Shown one piece after another: positions 7,499 through 18,300 of a stretch of 42,400 nucleotides of DNA. The stretch is from positions 1 through 42,400 of the forward strand of contig JBFLGC010000023.1 in the NCBI GenBank assembly GCA_041859945.1, given 5' to 3'. The DNA is from Tetragenococcus sp041859945 (GTDB lineage Bacteria > Bacillota > Bacilli > Lactobacillales > Enterococcaceae). Made by a program: the position numbers and the translations under genes. The number at the start of each line of letters is the position of its first letter. Position 1 is the stretch's first letter. The notes under the pieces are model-generated. The model was not told where the DNA came from. It was given only the letters and a program-made list of their open reading frames with translations, and searched no databases.

Positions 7499-9914
7499 AA
7501 CGTACCGTAGCATGTAGTTCTTCGGTCAATTTTTTCAAGATTTTATTCATAGTTTGGTTGATCTGTTCATCCGTCAAAGTAGCTTCGGGATCGACAAAAG
7601 TCAAACGATAAGCCAAGGATTTCTTGCCTTTTTCAATGTTATCGCCTTGATACACGTCGAATAATTGGATTGCTTGTAAAAATCTGCCGGCTACTTCTTT
7701 GATCGCTAGGGTGATCCCTTCATTGGTCACAGTCTCAGCGATCGACAAAGCAATATCGCGCGATACACTTGGATATTTTGACACAGGTTGATAAGTAAAG
7801 TCTGTTTCATAATTTAAAACAGCATCTAAATTTATCTCTGCCACATAAGTTTCAGGTATTTCATAACTTTTAGCGACTGAAGGATGGATCTGCCCGACAA
7901 AACCGATTTTTTCATCAGCTAAATAGATCGCAGCAGTGCGGCCAGGATGCAGATTCCTTTCTGATTCTGATTTCTCAAAACAGATCGCCTCACTAAGCGA
8001 CAATTCCGCAAATAAATGTTCCAAGATCCCTTTCGCATAAAAGAAATCGACTTTTTCAGCCTTGGTCTGCCAATCGCGCTCTTGCCACTGTCCTGTGAGT
8101 GCCAAGGCCAAATGATTTTCTTCATGTGGTAAGATCGTTAAAGGATCTTCGTGTTGATAAAACACGCGGCCAATTTCATAAAAGCCTAGTTGTTGATTTT
8201 TACGAGCAATATTGTAAGCTACATCATCAAGCAAGCCACTGACCAAATTCAATCGTAAAACCGAACGATCTTCAGTCATCGGCCAATCCAAACGTGTCGT
8301 CAGACTATCGATCCAATTGAATTGCGTTGATTTAGCTTCTGTTGTCAAAGCATAGCTGATCGCTTCATCTAAACCATCACTTTCCAAGATAGTCCGGATC
8401 GATCGCGTTTTCTTTTGATTACTGGTCAGCATACCGAGTATGGTCTCTCCTTTTGGCAAGGTGGAAGGCAAGCGATTATAGCCATAGATCCGGGCTACTT
8501 CTTCGACTAAATCAGCCTCAATAGCGATGTCCCAACGACGCGCTGGTATTCTGACCACAAATTTATGATCTTTTTCAACATAGCCAAAACCTAGAGCATC
8601 AAATATTTCACCCACTTCAGCTAATGATAGAGCCGTGCCCAGATATTGATTGATTCGATCTAATGTGATCGCTACTTCACGGTCCGGTGCATCGATTTGA
8701 CAGGCTTTGATAGCACCGTTCAAAACTGTTCCGCCAGAAAGCTTAGCGATCCAAGCCGCGGCTTGATCACAAGCTTCGTCGATTGTCGCTTTATTGATCC
8801 CTTTTTCAAAACGCGCCGAGGATTCACTACGTAAATTGAATTGTTGCGCTGTTTTTCGGATACTTGTCGAATCAAATAAAGCTGATTCTAAAGCTACCGT
8901 TGTCGTTTTGGAGGTGATCTCTGAATCTAGACCACCCATGACACCGGCTAAAGCCACCGGCACGTCGCCATTTGTGATCACGATATTTTGCTCTGTCAAT
9001 TGGCGTTTTTCGCCATCTAATGTAGTCAGCTCTTCCGCATTCTTAGCATAACGCACCAAAATCTCATCACTCTTTAATTGATCATAATCAAAAGCATGTA
9101 AGGGTTGGCCGTAAAGTAATAAAATATAATTGGTGATATCGACCACATTGTTGATGGGGCGGATACCTTCATTTATCAAAAGGTTTTGTAACCAACGCGG
9201 GCTTGGCGCTATCGTGACGTTTTCGATCACCCGGATCTGATAGCTTGGCACAACTTCTTTGACAGCTACATTTACAGAAAGTTTATCGCCAGCTTTTTGA
9301 TTGCCTTCAACAAGTGGTAAGACTTCGAATTTAGGCGTTTGCCGATACATGGCCCCTACTTCATAAGCCACCCCACGCATACTTAAGGCATCAGCGCGAT
9401 TAGGTGTGATCGACAAGTCGATGATCGCATCGTCCATACTTAGATAAGGATAAACGTCTTTGCCAGGTATCGCATCTTCTGGCAAGTAATAAATGCCGTC
9501 AGCATATTCTTTAGGAACAACCGCATCTGCATAACCGATCTCTTGTAGGGAACAAATCATGCCATTTGAGATTTCACCTCTCATTTTACCTTTTTTGATT
9601 TTAACATTACCCACAATGCGAGCGCCCGGTAATGCCACGATGACCTTGATCTTGGCTTTTATATTAGGTGCCCCACAAATGATTTGTGTCGGTTTTTCTG
9701 CTCCGATATTTACTTGGCAAATATGCAAGTGATCAGAATCGGGATGATCGACACACTCCAAAACTTCGCCGACAACGACTTTTTTCAATCCATTTTGCGG
9801 ATAATCGATTCCTTCAACTTCGATCCCTGTGATCGATAATTGATCTGCCAATTCTTTGGCGGAAACAGCTTTTAGATCAAGAAACTCACTTAGCCATTTA
9901 TATGAAACTAACAT
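7497..9914 (-). CDS. pheT: Phenylalanyl-tRNA synthetase beta subunit
   Basis: 805 residues. Domain order is normal: N-terminal part and tRNA-binding OB fold (about 39-150, GEVLECVDHPDSDHLHICQV), B3/B4 editing domain (about 210-390), B5 (about 405-475), the catalytic-like core, and the C-terminal FDX-ACB anticodon-binding domain (YPSVSRDIALSI onward). It forms the alpha2-beta2 enzyme with PheS. It starts on the base after the pheS stop codon and is co-transcribed under the pheS T-box. Confidence 0.97.
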   Translation of the reverse strand: MLVSYKWLSEFLDLKAVSAKELADQLSITGIEVEGIDYPQNGLKKVVVGEVLECVDHPDSDHLHICQVNIGAEKPTQIICGAPNIKAKIKVIVALPGARIVGNVKIKKGKMRGEISNGMICSLQEIGYADAVVPKEYADGIYYLPEDAIPGKDVYPYLSMDDAIIDLSITPNRADALSMRGVAYEVGAMYRQTPKFEVLPLVEGNQKAGDKLSVNVAVKEVVPSYQIRVIENVTIAPSPRWLQNLLINEGIRPINNVVDITNYILLLYGQPLHAFDYDQLKSDEILVRYAKNAEELTTLDGEKRQLTEQNIVITNGDVPVALAGVMGGLDSEITSKTTTVALESALFDSTSIRKTAQQFNLRSESSARFEKGINKATIDEACDQAAAWIAKLSGGTVLNGAIKACQIDAPDREVAITLDRINQYLGTALSLAEVGEIFDALGFGYVEKDHKFVVRIPARRWDIAIEADLVEEVARIYGYNRLPSTLPKGETILGMLTSNQKKTRSIRTILESDGLDEAISYALTTEAKSTQFNWIDSLTTRLDWPMTEDRSVLRLNLVSGLLDDVAYNIARKNQQLGFYEIGRVFYQHEDPLTILPHEENHLALALTGQWQERDWQTKAEKVDFFYAKGILEHLFAELSLSEAICFEKSESERNLHPGRTAAIYLADEKIGFVGQIHPSVAKSYEIPETYVAEINLDAVLNYETDFTYQPVSKYPSVSRDIALSIAETVTNEGITLAIKEVAGRFLQAIQLFDVYQGDNIEKGKKSLAYRLTFVDPEATLTDEQINQTMNKILKKLTEELHATVR

Positions 9915-10961
9915 TTACTTATCCCCCTTGAACTGTTCAATAAAACGAACGTCATTTTGATAAAAATTACGGATATCATTCACTCCATAACGTAGCATAG
10001 CAATCCGATCAGGTCCCAATCCAAAGGCAAAACCAGTATATTGGCTCGAATCGATACCAGACATTTCTAAGACGTTCGGATGAACCATTCCAGCTCCCAA
10101 AATTTCGATCCAGCCCGTGTGTTTGCAGACATTACACCCTGCGCCACCACATTTGAAACAGCTGACATCGACTTCAACAGAGGGTTCTGTAAAAGGAAAA
10201 TAGCTGGGACGTAAGCGGATCTTTCTTTGGGCACCAAACATTTTTTGCATCAATACTTCCAAGGTTCCTTTTAAATCCCCCATGGTAATATTTTTGTCAA
10301 CAACGAGACCTTCGATTTGATGGAATTGATGACTATGGGTCGCATCATCCGTATCCCGACGGAACACTTTCCCAGGTGAGATCATTCGTAATGGGCCTTG
10401 GGAAAAATTATGCTGTTCCATGGTCCGGGCTTGCACAGGTGAAGTATGGGTCCTGATCAATAGTTCATTAGAGATATAAAAAGTATCTTGCATATCACGA
10501 GCCGGATGATCTTTAGGGATATTCATCCGTTCAAAATTATAATGATCTTGCTCGACTTCATAACCCTCCACAACTTGATAACCCATGCCAATGAAGATGT
10601 CTTCAATTTCTTCGATGATTTGGGTCAATACGTGGCGAGTTCCTTGGGCCATCTTTTTACCAGGTAAGGTCACATCCAAACTTTCTTCAGCCAGAGCTTG
10701 ATTCATGGCAATGATCTCAAGTTGATCTTTTTTGGTTTCAATGCTGCGAGCTACATGGTCCCGCACTTCGTTGGCAAAAGCTCCCACGATCGGACGCTCT
10801 TTGGGATCAAGACCTTTCATACCTCGCAAAACTTCCGTGATTGGCCCTTTTTTGCCAAGAACTTCCACTCTGATTTGGTTCAGTGAAGCCAAGTCACTTG
10901 CTTGCGCGATTTTTTTATCTGTTTCTACTTGAAGTGACTCTAGTTGTTCTTTCAACGCCAT
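9915..10961 (-). CDS. pheS: Phenylalanyl-tRNA synthetase alpha subunit
   Basis: 348 residues. Class II synthetase: N-terminal coiled-coil tRNA arm (1-90), motif 2 FRRDTDDATHSHQFHQ and motif 3 GLGPDRIAMLRYG. It holds the aminoacylation site for phenylalanine. Start ATG has AGGAGG 8 nt upstream. First gene of pheS-pheT; expression is controlled by the T-box leader at 10980-11250. The Cys motifs near 265-280 (CFKCGGAGCNVC) are typical of Gram-positive PheS. Confidence 0.97.
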   Translation of the reverse strand: MALKEQLESLQVETDKKIAQASDLASLNQIRVEVLGKKGPITEVLRGMKGLDPKERPIVGAFANEVRDHVARSIETKKDQLEIIAMNQALAEESLDVTLPGKKMAQGTRHVLTQIIEEIEDIFIGMGYQVVEGYEVEQDHYNFERMNIPKDHPARDMQDTFYISNELLIRTHTSPVQARTMEQHNFSQGPLRMISPGKVFRRDTDDATHSHQFHQIEGLVVDKNITMGDLKGTLEVLMQKMFGAQRKIRLRPSYFPFTEPSVEVDVSCFKCGGAGCNVCKHTGWIEILGAGMVHPNVLEMSGIDSSQYTGFAFGLGPDRIAMLRYGVNDIRNFYQNDVRFIEQFKGDK

Positions 10962-10979
10962 TTTTATTTCCTCCTATAA

Positions 10980-11250
10980 TAAACATCTAACAGACCTGCG
11001 AATTTTAAATAAAAAAAGACCTCGCTCCACAAAGGAACGAGGTTTCGTGTTACCATCCTAATTCATGTATCTCTACATGCACTTTCTTTTATTAACGATA
11101 GTCTTCTACCGGCTTCTAGAAGCAAGCATAGGAAGTGAACTTCATTTTTCGATAACAGTCATTGCTCTCAGTCTACGGCAAATCTCCCTGATCACTGTCT
11201 CAGCCAAATTACTCTTTTCCCTTTACGCTTATCTGTATTTGATTACTCTC
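10980..11250 (-). ncRNA. T-box riboswitch leader of pheST
   Basis: On the minus strand the T-box core AATTAGGATGGTAACACG (11047-11064) precedes a terminator (11011-11042: GACCTCGCTCC stem with T7). The AACCTCG part can pair either in the antiterminator or in the terminator. Stem I extends upstream to about 11240; a UUC triplet in GAAGTTCACTTCC (about 11133-11145) is the likely Phe specifier. Uncharged tRNA-Phe is expected to stabilise the antiterminator. Core and terminator are seen; the specifier is inferred. Confidence 0.9.
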
Positions 11251-11279
11251 ATTTTACTAAAGAATCCATTAAAAATCAA
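11251..11279 (-). promoter_or_regulatory. Promoter of the pheST leader
   Basis: -35 TTGATT (11274-11279), 17-bp spacer, -10 TAAAAT (11251-11256) on the minus strand. The -35 box overlaps the stop region of the HxlR gene. Confidence 0.7.
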
Positions 11280-11617
11280 GAACATTCCTGATGATTTGGA
11301 CATTCTCGCTCTTTTACCCACACTTGGCTCCATTCTTTTACAGGATTTAAAGCCTCACCTAAAGCGATGCCTTTTTCCGTTAGATCATAAAGATTTTCTA
11401 TTTTACACACGATATGCTCATGTTCTAATTCTTTTAGTCGTTCTGTCAAAACACGATCACTTAGCATTGGGATTTTTTTAGCGAGGTCCACAAAACGTTG
11501 TCGCCCGTCTTGTAATAAAACGTCAATGATCAAACCATTCCACTTTTTGCCTAAAATCGAAAAAGCTTTTTCAAATTTTGGACATAAAGTATAATTTGTC
11601 TCTTTTACTTCCATCAT
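11276..11617 (-). CDS. HxlR-family winged-helix regulator
   Basis: 113 residues. HxlR signature: LCPKFEKAFSILGKKW at the N-terminus with the conserved C12, then the recognition-helix region LSDRVLTERLKELE and the wing EHIVCKIENLYDLTEKG. Some HxlR proteins sense oxidants or electrophiles through this N-terminal cysteine. It also has C112 near the end (HQECS). ATG start behind GAGGTG. It is a stand-alone gene between addA and pheS with an extended -10 (TGCTATAAT, 11641-11646 reversed). Its target is not evident; no obvious partner enzyme is adjacent. Confidence 0.85.
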   Translation of the reverse strand: MMEVKETNYTLCPKFEKAFSILGKKWNGLIIDVLLQDGRQRFVDLAKKIPMLSDRVLTERLKELEHEHIVCKIENLYDLTEKGIALGEALNPVKEWSQVWVKERECPNHQECS

Positions 11618-11678
11618 TGGTAATCACCTCTTTAAAAGCAATTATAGCATAATTGTAAGAATTTTTCTTAGCTTTAGC

Positions 11679-14600
11679 TCAAGCCTTGATAGAGAGAACC
11701 TTACGACCATTCAGCAAAACTAAATAAATTTCCGTCACAGGTTTTTCTAGAGATTCTTCTAAAGCTTCTTTGTACAAACGTAATTGACCAAGGTATTTAC
11801 TCACGATCTTTGCTTCTCCATCAGATCCATAGATGGCATCCGTTTTAAAATCATATAAAACAAGATGATCACTAAAAGCGATGTAGCCATCGATGATCCC
11901 ATGCACCAACAAATTTGCTTCGGATTCATCAAAATCTAAAAAGACATTACGAGCCTCTTTGATCATCGAAAAGGGCTGTTCCCGGTGGACCAATTGCGGA
12001 TCGGCTAACAAGGATTGGCCTAACGCTGTTTCAAAAAACCATAAAATAGCACTGACGGAGATCTCTTGTGCTGTTCTCTTGGTGATCACATGATTAGTCA
12101 CTAGTTCTGTCATCTTTTCCAAAATTATCTCTTCCGTGACCGGAGCTGTTAAATCTAATAATTGTAAAACAGTGTGTGTCGCCGTGCCGACCGCTGTTGC
12201 CTCGACCTTTTTTTCGGCTAAGAAAGCCGGTTTAGGCAGTTCATCAATGGTATAGCGGAACTGTTGGCGATTTTTTTCAAAGCTACTTTGCCAAGCCACT
12301 TTGCCTAAAATCTCATCATCTGGATCATTGTAGAGCCGTTTCATTTCAGATACCGATTGATAACTCGTCGTCTGTGTCGATTTTGGGGCCGGATAAGCAT
12401 AAGTCAGACGATCATGCAGTTCTTGACTGAGCCTAGTTTCTGTCGAAAATTCGAGCGGTTTTGTAGCTTGAGTTAGCCCTTTCTTGTCTAAAGCTTGGAT
12501 CTTTTCTTCGTCATACCATTCTAGTTTAAAAGGAACATGAGAGGACAATGGATGAGCTGTCGTCACATTTTCCGAAAAATAATTTTTCATATCTGGATGG
12601 CGCATCAAAGTCAACCCGACCCAATCCATCATATTGCCACGGCTAGAGGAACGTAAGGACGCGTCTAAAACCAAATTTTTTTGCCTCAAAGCCGGCTGCC
12701 ATTTTTTATAAGCTTCTTCTTTTGATTTGTAGGAACCAACTAAAAAAAGTTTTTGTTCCGCCCGCGTACAAGCCACGTAAAGTTTCCGCATTTCTTCAGA
12801 TAAAGCTTTTTTTAAGCGCACTTCTTTGATCGCTTGATAAGGCAGTGTATCATAACAGACACGTTCATGATCGATCAATTGGATACCAGCGCCTAATCTT
12901 TCCTCAAAAATATAACGTGCCGAGACATCTTGCATATTGAATTGCTTCGTCATATCCAATAAGAAAACCACCGGAAATTCTAATCCTTTACTCGCATGCA
13001 CTGTCATGATCCGCACGGCGTTTTCAACTGGATCACCCAGAGGTTCAGCTAGATCCTTGTCTTTCTCCTGCATTTTTTCAATAAAACGAATGAATTGGTA
13101 CAAACCACGGAAACTACTCTTTTCATAACTTCCAGCGCGATCGACCAGAGCCAATAAATTGGCATAACGTTGCTTTCCAGAAGGCAGACCGATCACATAA
13201 TCTAAATAGGCCGTTTCTTTATAAATTTGCCATAAGAGATCCGTCAGCGACCGGCGCCGCGCCATTTCGCGCCAATCGGCCAATCTTTCTGCAAAAATCC
13301 GCAAACGTTTTGCCAAGTCAGTTTCTTCTTTTAAGTAATCTTTAAAAGCGACATAAAAATCGCCCTGTTTTTTGCCCAAACGGATCTGAGCTAATTCTTC
13401 TTCACTAAGCCCTACGATGGGTGAACGTAATACCGCTACAAAAGGGATATCTTGATAAGGATTATCAATGATCTGCAAAAGTGAGATCATTGTTTGAACT
13501 TCGGTCGCTTGAAAATAATTTTGCGCATCATTGACATAGATCGGGATATCGTATTTTTTAAAGACGTCCATGATCACTAAATTATTTTTACGCGTGGGTG
13601 TCAATAAGACGATGTCTCGATAGGTCAACAGACGATTTTGCTGAGTTTTTTTATCATAGATCTCAAAGCCATGATCGATGAGTTCTTTGATTTTCAAGGC
13701 AACAACTGAAATTTCCCCTTCTGTTTTGTCATCGATCACTTGTAGATCTGTTACCGATCCCTTTTCAAATAGCAATAGTTCCGTCGCAAAAGCGTCACTT
13801 TTAGGAAAGTCCTCAAAACCAGCAATCAAATGAGCCGCCTTATCATAAGGGATCTGACCGACATTTTCATCCATCAACTGTTCAAAAACAAGATTGGTAA
13901 AGTCGAGCACTTCTTTTCTTGAACGGAAATTTTCAGCCAAGATGATCCTACGACCGCCACTTTCTTTTTCAAAAGCTAAATATTTATCGATAAAAAGCGT
14001 CGGGTCTGCTAGGCGAAAAGCATAGATCGATTGTTTGACATCGCCGACCATAAAGAAATTGCCCACAGTATTTTCAGGCCTTCTCGTAAATGTCAGGATC
14101 GCTTCTTGTAGCCGGTTGACATCTTGATATTCATCGACTAATACTTCAGTAAATTTACGTCGATAGTAAACCGCCGCCTCACTACCAGATCCGTTTCCCC
14201 TTAGAATTTGCAAAGCATAATGTTCAAGATCATTAAAATCAAGCACTCCTTTACTTTGTTTACGAGCTTGATAAGCTTGCAAAAATTTCAGGGTCACTTC
14301 ACTCATTTTTTCGATCAAAGGTCGGCTTGCATCAAGTAAAGCGAGATTTTTTTCTGGGGCATAAGCAAATAATTTCTGGACCTCAGCTACTAAATCTTTA
14401 GCCATTTGACGATGCGGTTTGATTTGCTCAGAAAGTTCTTTTTGCTCTTCTTTTCGAAAACTTGGGTAACGACCAAAGGATAAACTCTCTAGTTGCGTAT
14501 AGGCCATTTCTAAAGCATCTTTTGCAAAATAGTCTAATAAACGTTCGACTTGGGGCAGGTCAGCAATCAAAACGTTTTGCGCTTTTTCCACACAAGCATC

Positions 14601-15344
14601 TGATTGGGCGATCTCCAAGGCGATCTGTAACTCGTTTACGGCTGAAGTTAGTTTACTGATCAAAATCGGCTTTAGTTGTTCCTTATAGATCCGATTTTCC
14701 GCCAAACCAGCACTGGTTTCGTAGTTTTGACTTAAGTCTTTTAGCCATTGTTTAGGATAGGGATTGGCTCTAGCAAAAGCATACAAAGACATCACCAAGT
14801 CAGTAAGCCCTTCATCAGAACGGTCATTTGAAAAATTTTGCGCCAATTGGAAAAAAGCTTCATCTTCAACTTCATAATAGTTGTCACGAACATTTTCCCA
14901 GACTTCTTCTTTTAGGAGGAGCGTTTCAGTTTCATCGGTCAACATGCGAAACACTGGATCGATATCGATCAGAAAGTAAAAACGCCGGATGACGGTTAGA
15001 CAAAAAGCGTGTAAAGTCGAGATATTCGCCATTGGTAATAACGTCAACTGCTTCGTAAAATGGCTGCGCCGTTTTTGGTCACTTTCTTGGTTGACCGCGT
15101 CTTGCAAAGCTATTTGAATCCGCTCTTTCATCTCACGCGCTGCCGCTTCGGTAAAAGTCACGATCAATAGTTCATCGATATTGCTACCACTTTTTAACTT
15201 TTCGATCACACGGCGAACTAGAACGGTTGTTTTTCCCGAACCAGCAGAAGCCGAAATCAATAAATTATCACCACCATCGAAGACTGATTGCCATTGTTTA
15301 TCGGTAAACGTTTCGTTTTCTGGCTTTAAAGGAATCTCATTCAT
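11679..15344 (-). CDS. addA: ATP-dependent helicase/nuclease subunit A (AddA/RexA)
   Basis: 1221 residues from ATG 15344; a longer frame from 15380 exists, but AAAGGAGG sits 9 nt before this ATG. UvrD-type superfamily 1 helicase: Walker A SASAGSGKTT (about 31-40, K38), Walker B VLVDEYQDVN, then a RecB-type nuclease domain at the C-terminus (HGIIDGYIAF...YDFKTD). With AddB it processes double-strand breaks, degrading DNA until a Chi site and preparing 3' ends for RecA. It overlaps the addB stop by 8 nt, so it is translationally coupled. Confidence 0.95.
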   Translation of the reverse strand: MNEIPLKPENETFTDKQWQSVFDGGDNLLISASAGSGKTTVLVRRVIEKLKSGSNIDELLIVTFTEAAAREMKERIQIALQDAVNQESDQKRRSHFTKQLTLLPMANISTLHAFCLTVIRRFYFLIDIDPVFRMLTDETETLLLKEEVWENVRDNYYEVEDEAFFQLAQNFSNDRSDEGLTDLVMSLYAFARANPYPKQWLKDLSQNYETSAGLAENRIYKEQLKPILISKLTSAVNELQIALEIAQSDACVEKAQNVLIADLPQVERLLDYFAKDALEMAYTQLESLSFGRYPSFRKEEQKELSEQIKPHRQMAKDLVAEVQKLFAYAPEKNLALLDASRPLIEKMSEVTLKFLQAYQARKQSKGVLDFNDLEHYALQILRGNGSGSEAAVYYRRKFTEVLVDEYQDVNRLQEAILTFTRRPENTVGNFFMVGDVKQSIYAFRLADPTLFIDKYLAFEKESGGRRIILAENFRSRKEVLDFTNLVFEQLMDENVGQIPYDKAAHLIAGFEDFPKSDAFATELLLFEKGSVTDLQVIDDKTEGEISVVALKIKELIDHGFEIYDKKTQQNRLLTYRDIVLLTPTRKNNLVIMDVFKKYDIPIYVNDAQNYFQATEVQTMISLLQIIDNPYQDIPFVAVLRSPIVGLSEEELAQIRLGKKQGDFYVAFKDYLKEETDLAKRLRIFAERLADWREMARRRSLTDLLWQIYKETAYLDYVIGLPSGKQRYANLLALVDRAGSYEKSSFRGLYQFIRFIEKMQEKDKDLAEPLGDPVENAVRIMTVHASKGLEFPVVFLLDMTKQFNMQDVSARYIFEERLGAGIQLIDHERVCYDTLPYQAIKEVRLKKALSEEMRKLYVACTRAEQKLFLVGSYKSKEEAYKKWQPALRQKNLVLDASLRSSSRGNMMDWVGLTLMRHPDMKNYFSENVTTAHPLSSHVPFKLEWYDEEKIQALDKKGLTQATKPLEFSTETRLSQELHDRLTYAYPAPKSTQTTSYQSVSEMKRLYNDPDDEILGKVAWQSSFEKNRQQFRYTIDELPKPAFLAEKKVEATAVGTATHTVLQLLDLTAPVTEEIILEKMTELVTNHVITKRTAQEISVSAILWFFETALGQSLLADPQLVHREQPFSMIKEARNVFLDFDESEANLLVHGIIDGYIAFSDHLVLYDFKTDAIYGSDGEAKIVSKYLGQLRLYKEALEESLEKPVTEIYLVLLNGRKVLSIKA

Positions 15345-18300
15345 CCTTTGCTTCCTCCTTTCTGATTCTTTCAAACACAACTTCTTTGTCTAGATTTGGG
15401 ATCCGATGATAATTATTTTCAGTCAGCATCACATCGAATTGACAAATACTGCGAAATGGACAAAACTCGCAAGCTCTTTTTTTCGTATTCACTTTAAACG
15501 AAGGATTGAGTGATATATCGCCGGTCAAGATCCGATTGCCGCCAGCTACCATTTTTTGACGATTATGGGCAATCAACAGACCGATCTCTTCTTCAGTGTA
15601 AAACTTGTCTTTACTCGCAGTCACTTTTTTTAACTGATCGGACTTATCTTTTTGGATCGGAAAAACAAGAGAATTTTGTTTGGCTTCTAAATCGGCATCA
15701 TAAACTTCAAAGACAGCAGGATCGTCCACAAAAAGGCCATCATACTTAAATTTTTTCAAACGTTCTGATTCATTTGCTTCATTTGACTTTAGAAGGGGAT
15801 CATGGACATGTAAGTAATAAGCGCCAGCAACTTTGGCATCCTTTGTTCCGATCAATTCGACCGCATCCGTCAAAGCCACATCTAAATAAGTCACTAATTG
15901 CATAGCTAGTCCATAATAAGCCTCGGTTAAATCAAAGCTACGACTACTCGATTTATAATCGATCACGCTCATCCATGCCAAGTCATTAACCACAGCGGTG
16001 TCGATCCGATCGATTTTTCCGCGTAGATGTAATTTTCCCTCATTTTGTAAAGGAAATTGCAGATCACGTAAGCCACTCGCACCTGCGATCTGGCCAAATA
16101 AGACTTCTGTCTGTACAGGACTTAATTTGGTCTTCTCACTTTGTTTTTGCAAAGCCCAGGTCACTCGTTTGATCGTATTAACTAACTGATAGCGAATAAA
16201 ATTCATGCGTTTGGAGCGATTCAACAGCAAATATTTTGCCTGACCAAAAATATCTTTTAACAGAGTTTCCACCAATTCATTGCGAGCTTCATCAGAAAGA
16301 TCTTGTAGTAATAGGTTACGCTCGATCAAAAGACTCAAGAAGTGATCTAAAGCATCATGGAAAAACTCACCAGTCACTGCCGCGTTCAGGCCATAAATAT
16401 CACGCTCTTTCAAACCTAACCCATATCTCATGAAATATTGATATTCACACTGATAAAAAGTTTCCATACGCGAGATCGAACTATAGATATCTTTGCCATA
16501 AAGCGCCAATGCTGTTTTATTTTGTAAAGAAATAGGAATATTTTGTTCACTTTGACTAGCAAAAACTCCTTGTGCCAAATCATGCCATTGGGAAGCCAAT
16601 AACTGATTTTTCAAAATCTGCCAATTTTGGGGTAAGGAACTTGCGTTGTCTTGCGATAAGCGCAATAAATGGTTCAACTGGCGGATCAGGCCGCGATAAG
16701 ACTCGACCCAGTCGCTGGGATCACTCATAAGTGTCAACGGAGCGGCTTGTTTTGCCGCAACATTGGTCCACGCTGACAATTGTTTAAGATAAGGAGAAGC
16801 TTTGATATTTTTAGTCGTATCGTAATTTGTCGCATAACTTAGATACAGCTTTTTCCCAGCTGAGAGAAACAGATTATAAGCTACAAAAGGCTCATTACGG
16901 ATCGTCTCGCCGACACGGTCACGCAAAAATTGGCCTGCTTGTAGTTCTTGATTCAACCGTTGTCGTTCCTCCAGTGACAATAGTGTTTTGTTTTCGACTT
17001 TCCGCGGAAAGGCTGTTTCATCCAGACCGATCGCAAAAGTGACTTTGGCTTGTAAAGGCCGAGCTAAATCAAGTGGATTCAGTTGGACTTGATCAATAGC
17101 CGTCGGGATCTTCCCAAAAGAAAGATTCGCTAGACCACTGGACAAAACTTCTTCAAACAAATCGATCGCAAAAGGATCATCGCCAGAGATCTCCATAAAT
17201 TCATCTAAGAGATCCATCAAAGCTTGCCAAGTCTGCTCATGATTGCGGGCTTGATCTAAATTTCCCCGCTCGATTTCTTGATCGCGCCAATGGAGCAGTT
17301 GCCGGTCTATGCCCGTTTTGATCAAAAAATCGTAAAATGTCAGAATGGCTTCTCGATTGGTCTGGGATGTTTTGAAGGTCTCAAAAAAAGACACGATATC
17401 TTCACGAAAACTAGTGTGGATCTGATTGATTTTTTCTTCCAAAATTTGAGTATCTAACGTTTTTCCTGCTTCAAAATCATACTCAAGTAATTGCCAAGGT
17501 GCAGTACTTGTCCAGTCACTACCATGATAGTCATAGGCAAGTGATTTATTTTCAGTTAAATCAACAAATTCGCGAAAAGCTTGGGTATCTTTTTCCCAAT
17601 TTTGCTCATTCGTTTTGAAAGTATCTGGTATATACAATTCAGTTCGTAAAAAACGTAAGACATCCGTTTGACGATAGTGATACTTTTCTAAAGAAAATAA
17701 AGCTAGGATAAACTCGACTAGAGGATGCTCTTCCATTTTTTTATCTTCGTCGATATAAAAAGGGATCGCCGCTTCAGCAAAGATGGCGGGCACTAAAGAC
17801 CGATAGATTTCAGGTTTTAAAGTCAACACTTGGATATCACGATAACGTAGCTTGCGATCGTTCACTAAGGCTTTTTTTATAGCTAGAGCCACTTGTCTAA
17901 CTTCTTCCTCAGGCGTTTGGGCCACTTGGATATGTAAAAAGTCGTTCAAATCGATCTGCGTTCTGATTTTATTTGTGTAGTGCGCGCGCCAGCAACTTTC
18001 CAAACTCAAATAATCAGGAGAAACGACTTGTAAAACCGGTGCGTGCAGATCTCTTAAGACCTTAGTCTTTATTGATCTTGCCCCAGCAATCAAATCTTGA
18101 TACGTTTGATTCACCTCAAAAAATAAGTCAAGTGGTTCAAGCGCTTCTGCTGGACGTTCTAACAACAAATCGATACATACCGGGTGATCAGTCATCAAAA
18201 TAGCTAGGAGCTGTTGCTCTTGGGCGGAAAAAGAAGAAAAGCCACTGATCAAAAACAAACGTTTTTCCGCTTTTTTGTCACCCTTTTGGCTTAAATAACG

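Noticed and set aside
11065..11481. 138-residue plus-strand open frame
   Set aside because: It runs antisense through the T-box leader and the HxlR gene; no ribosome site, and both underlying features are well supported.
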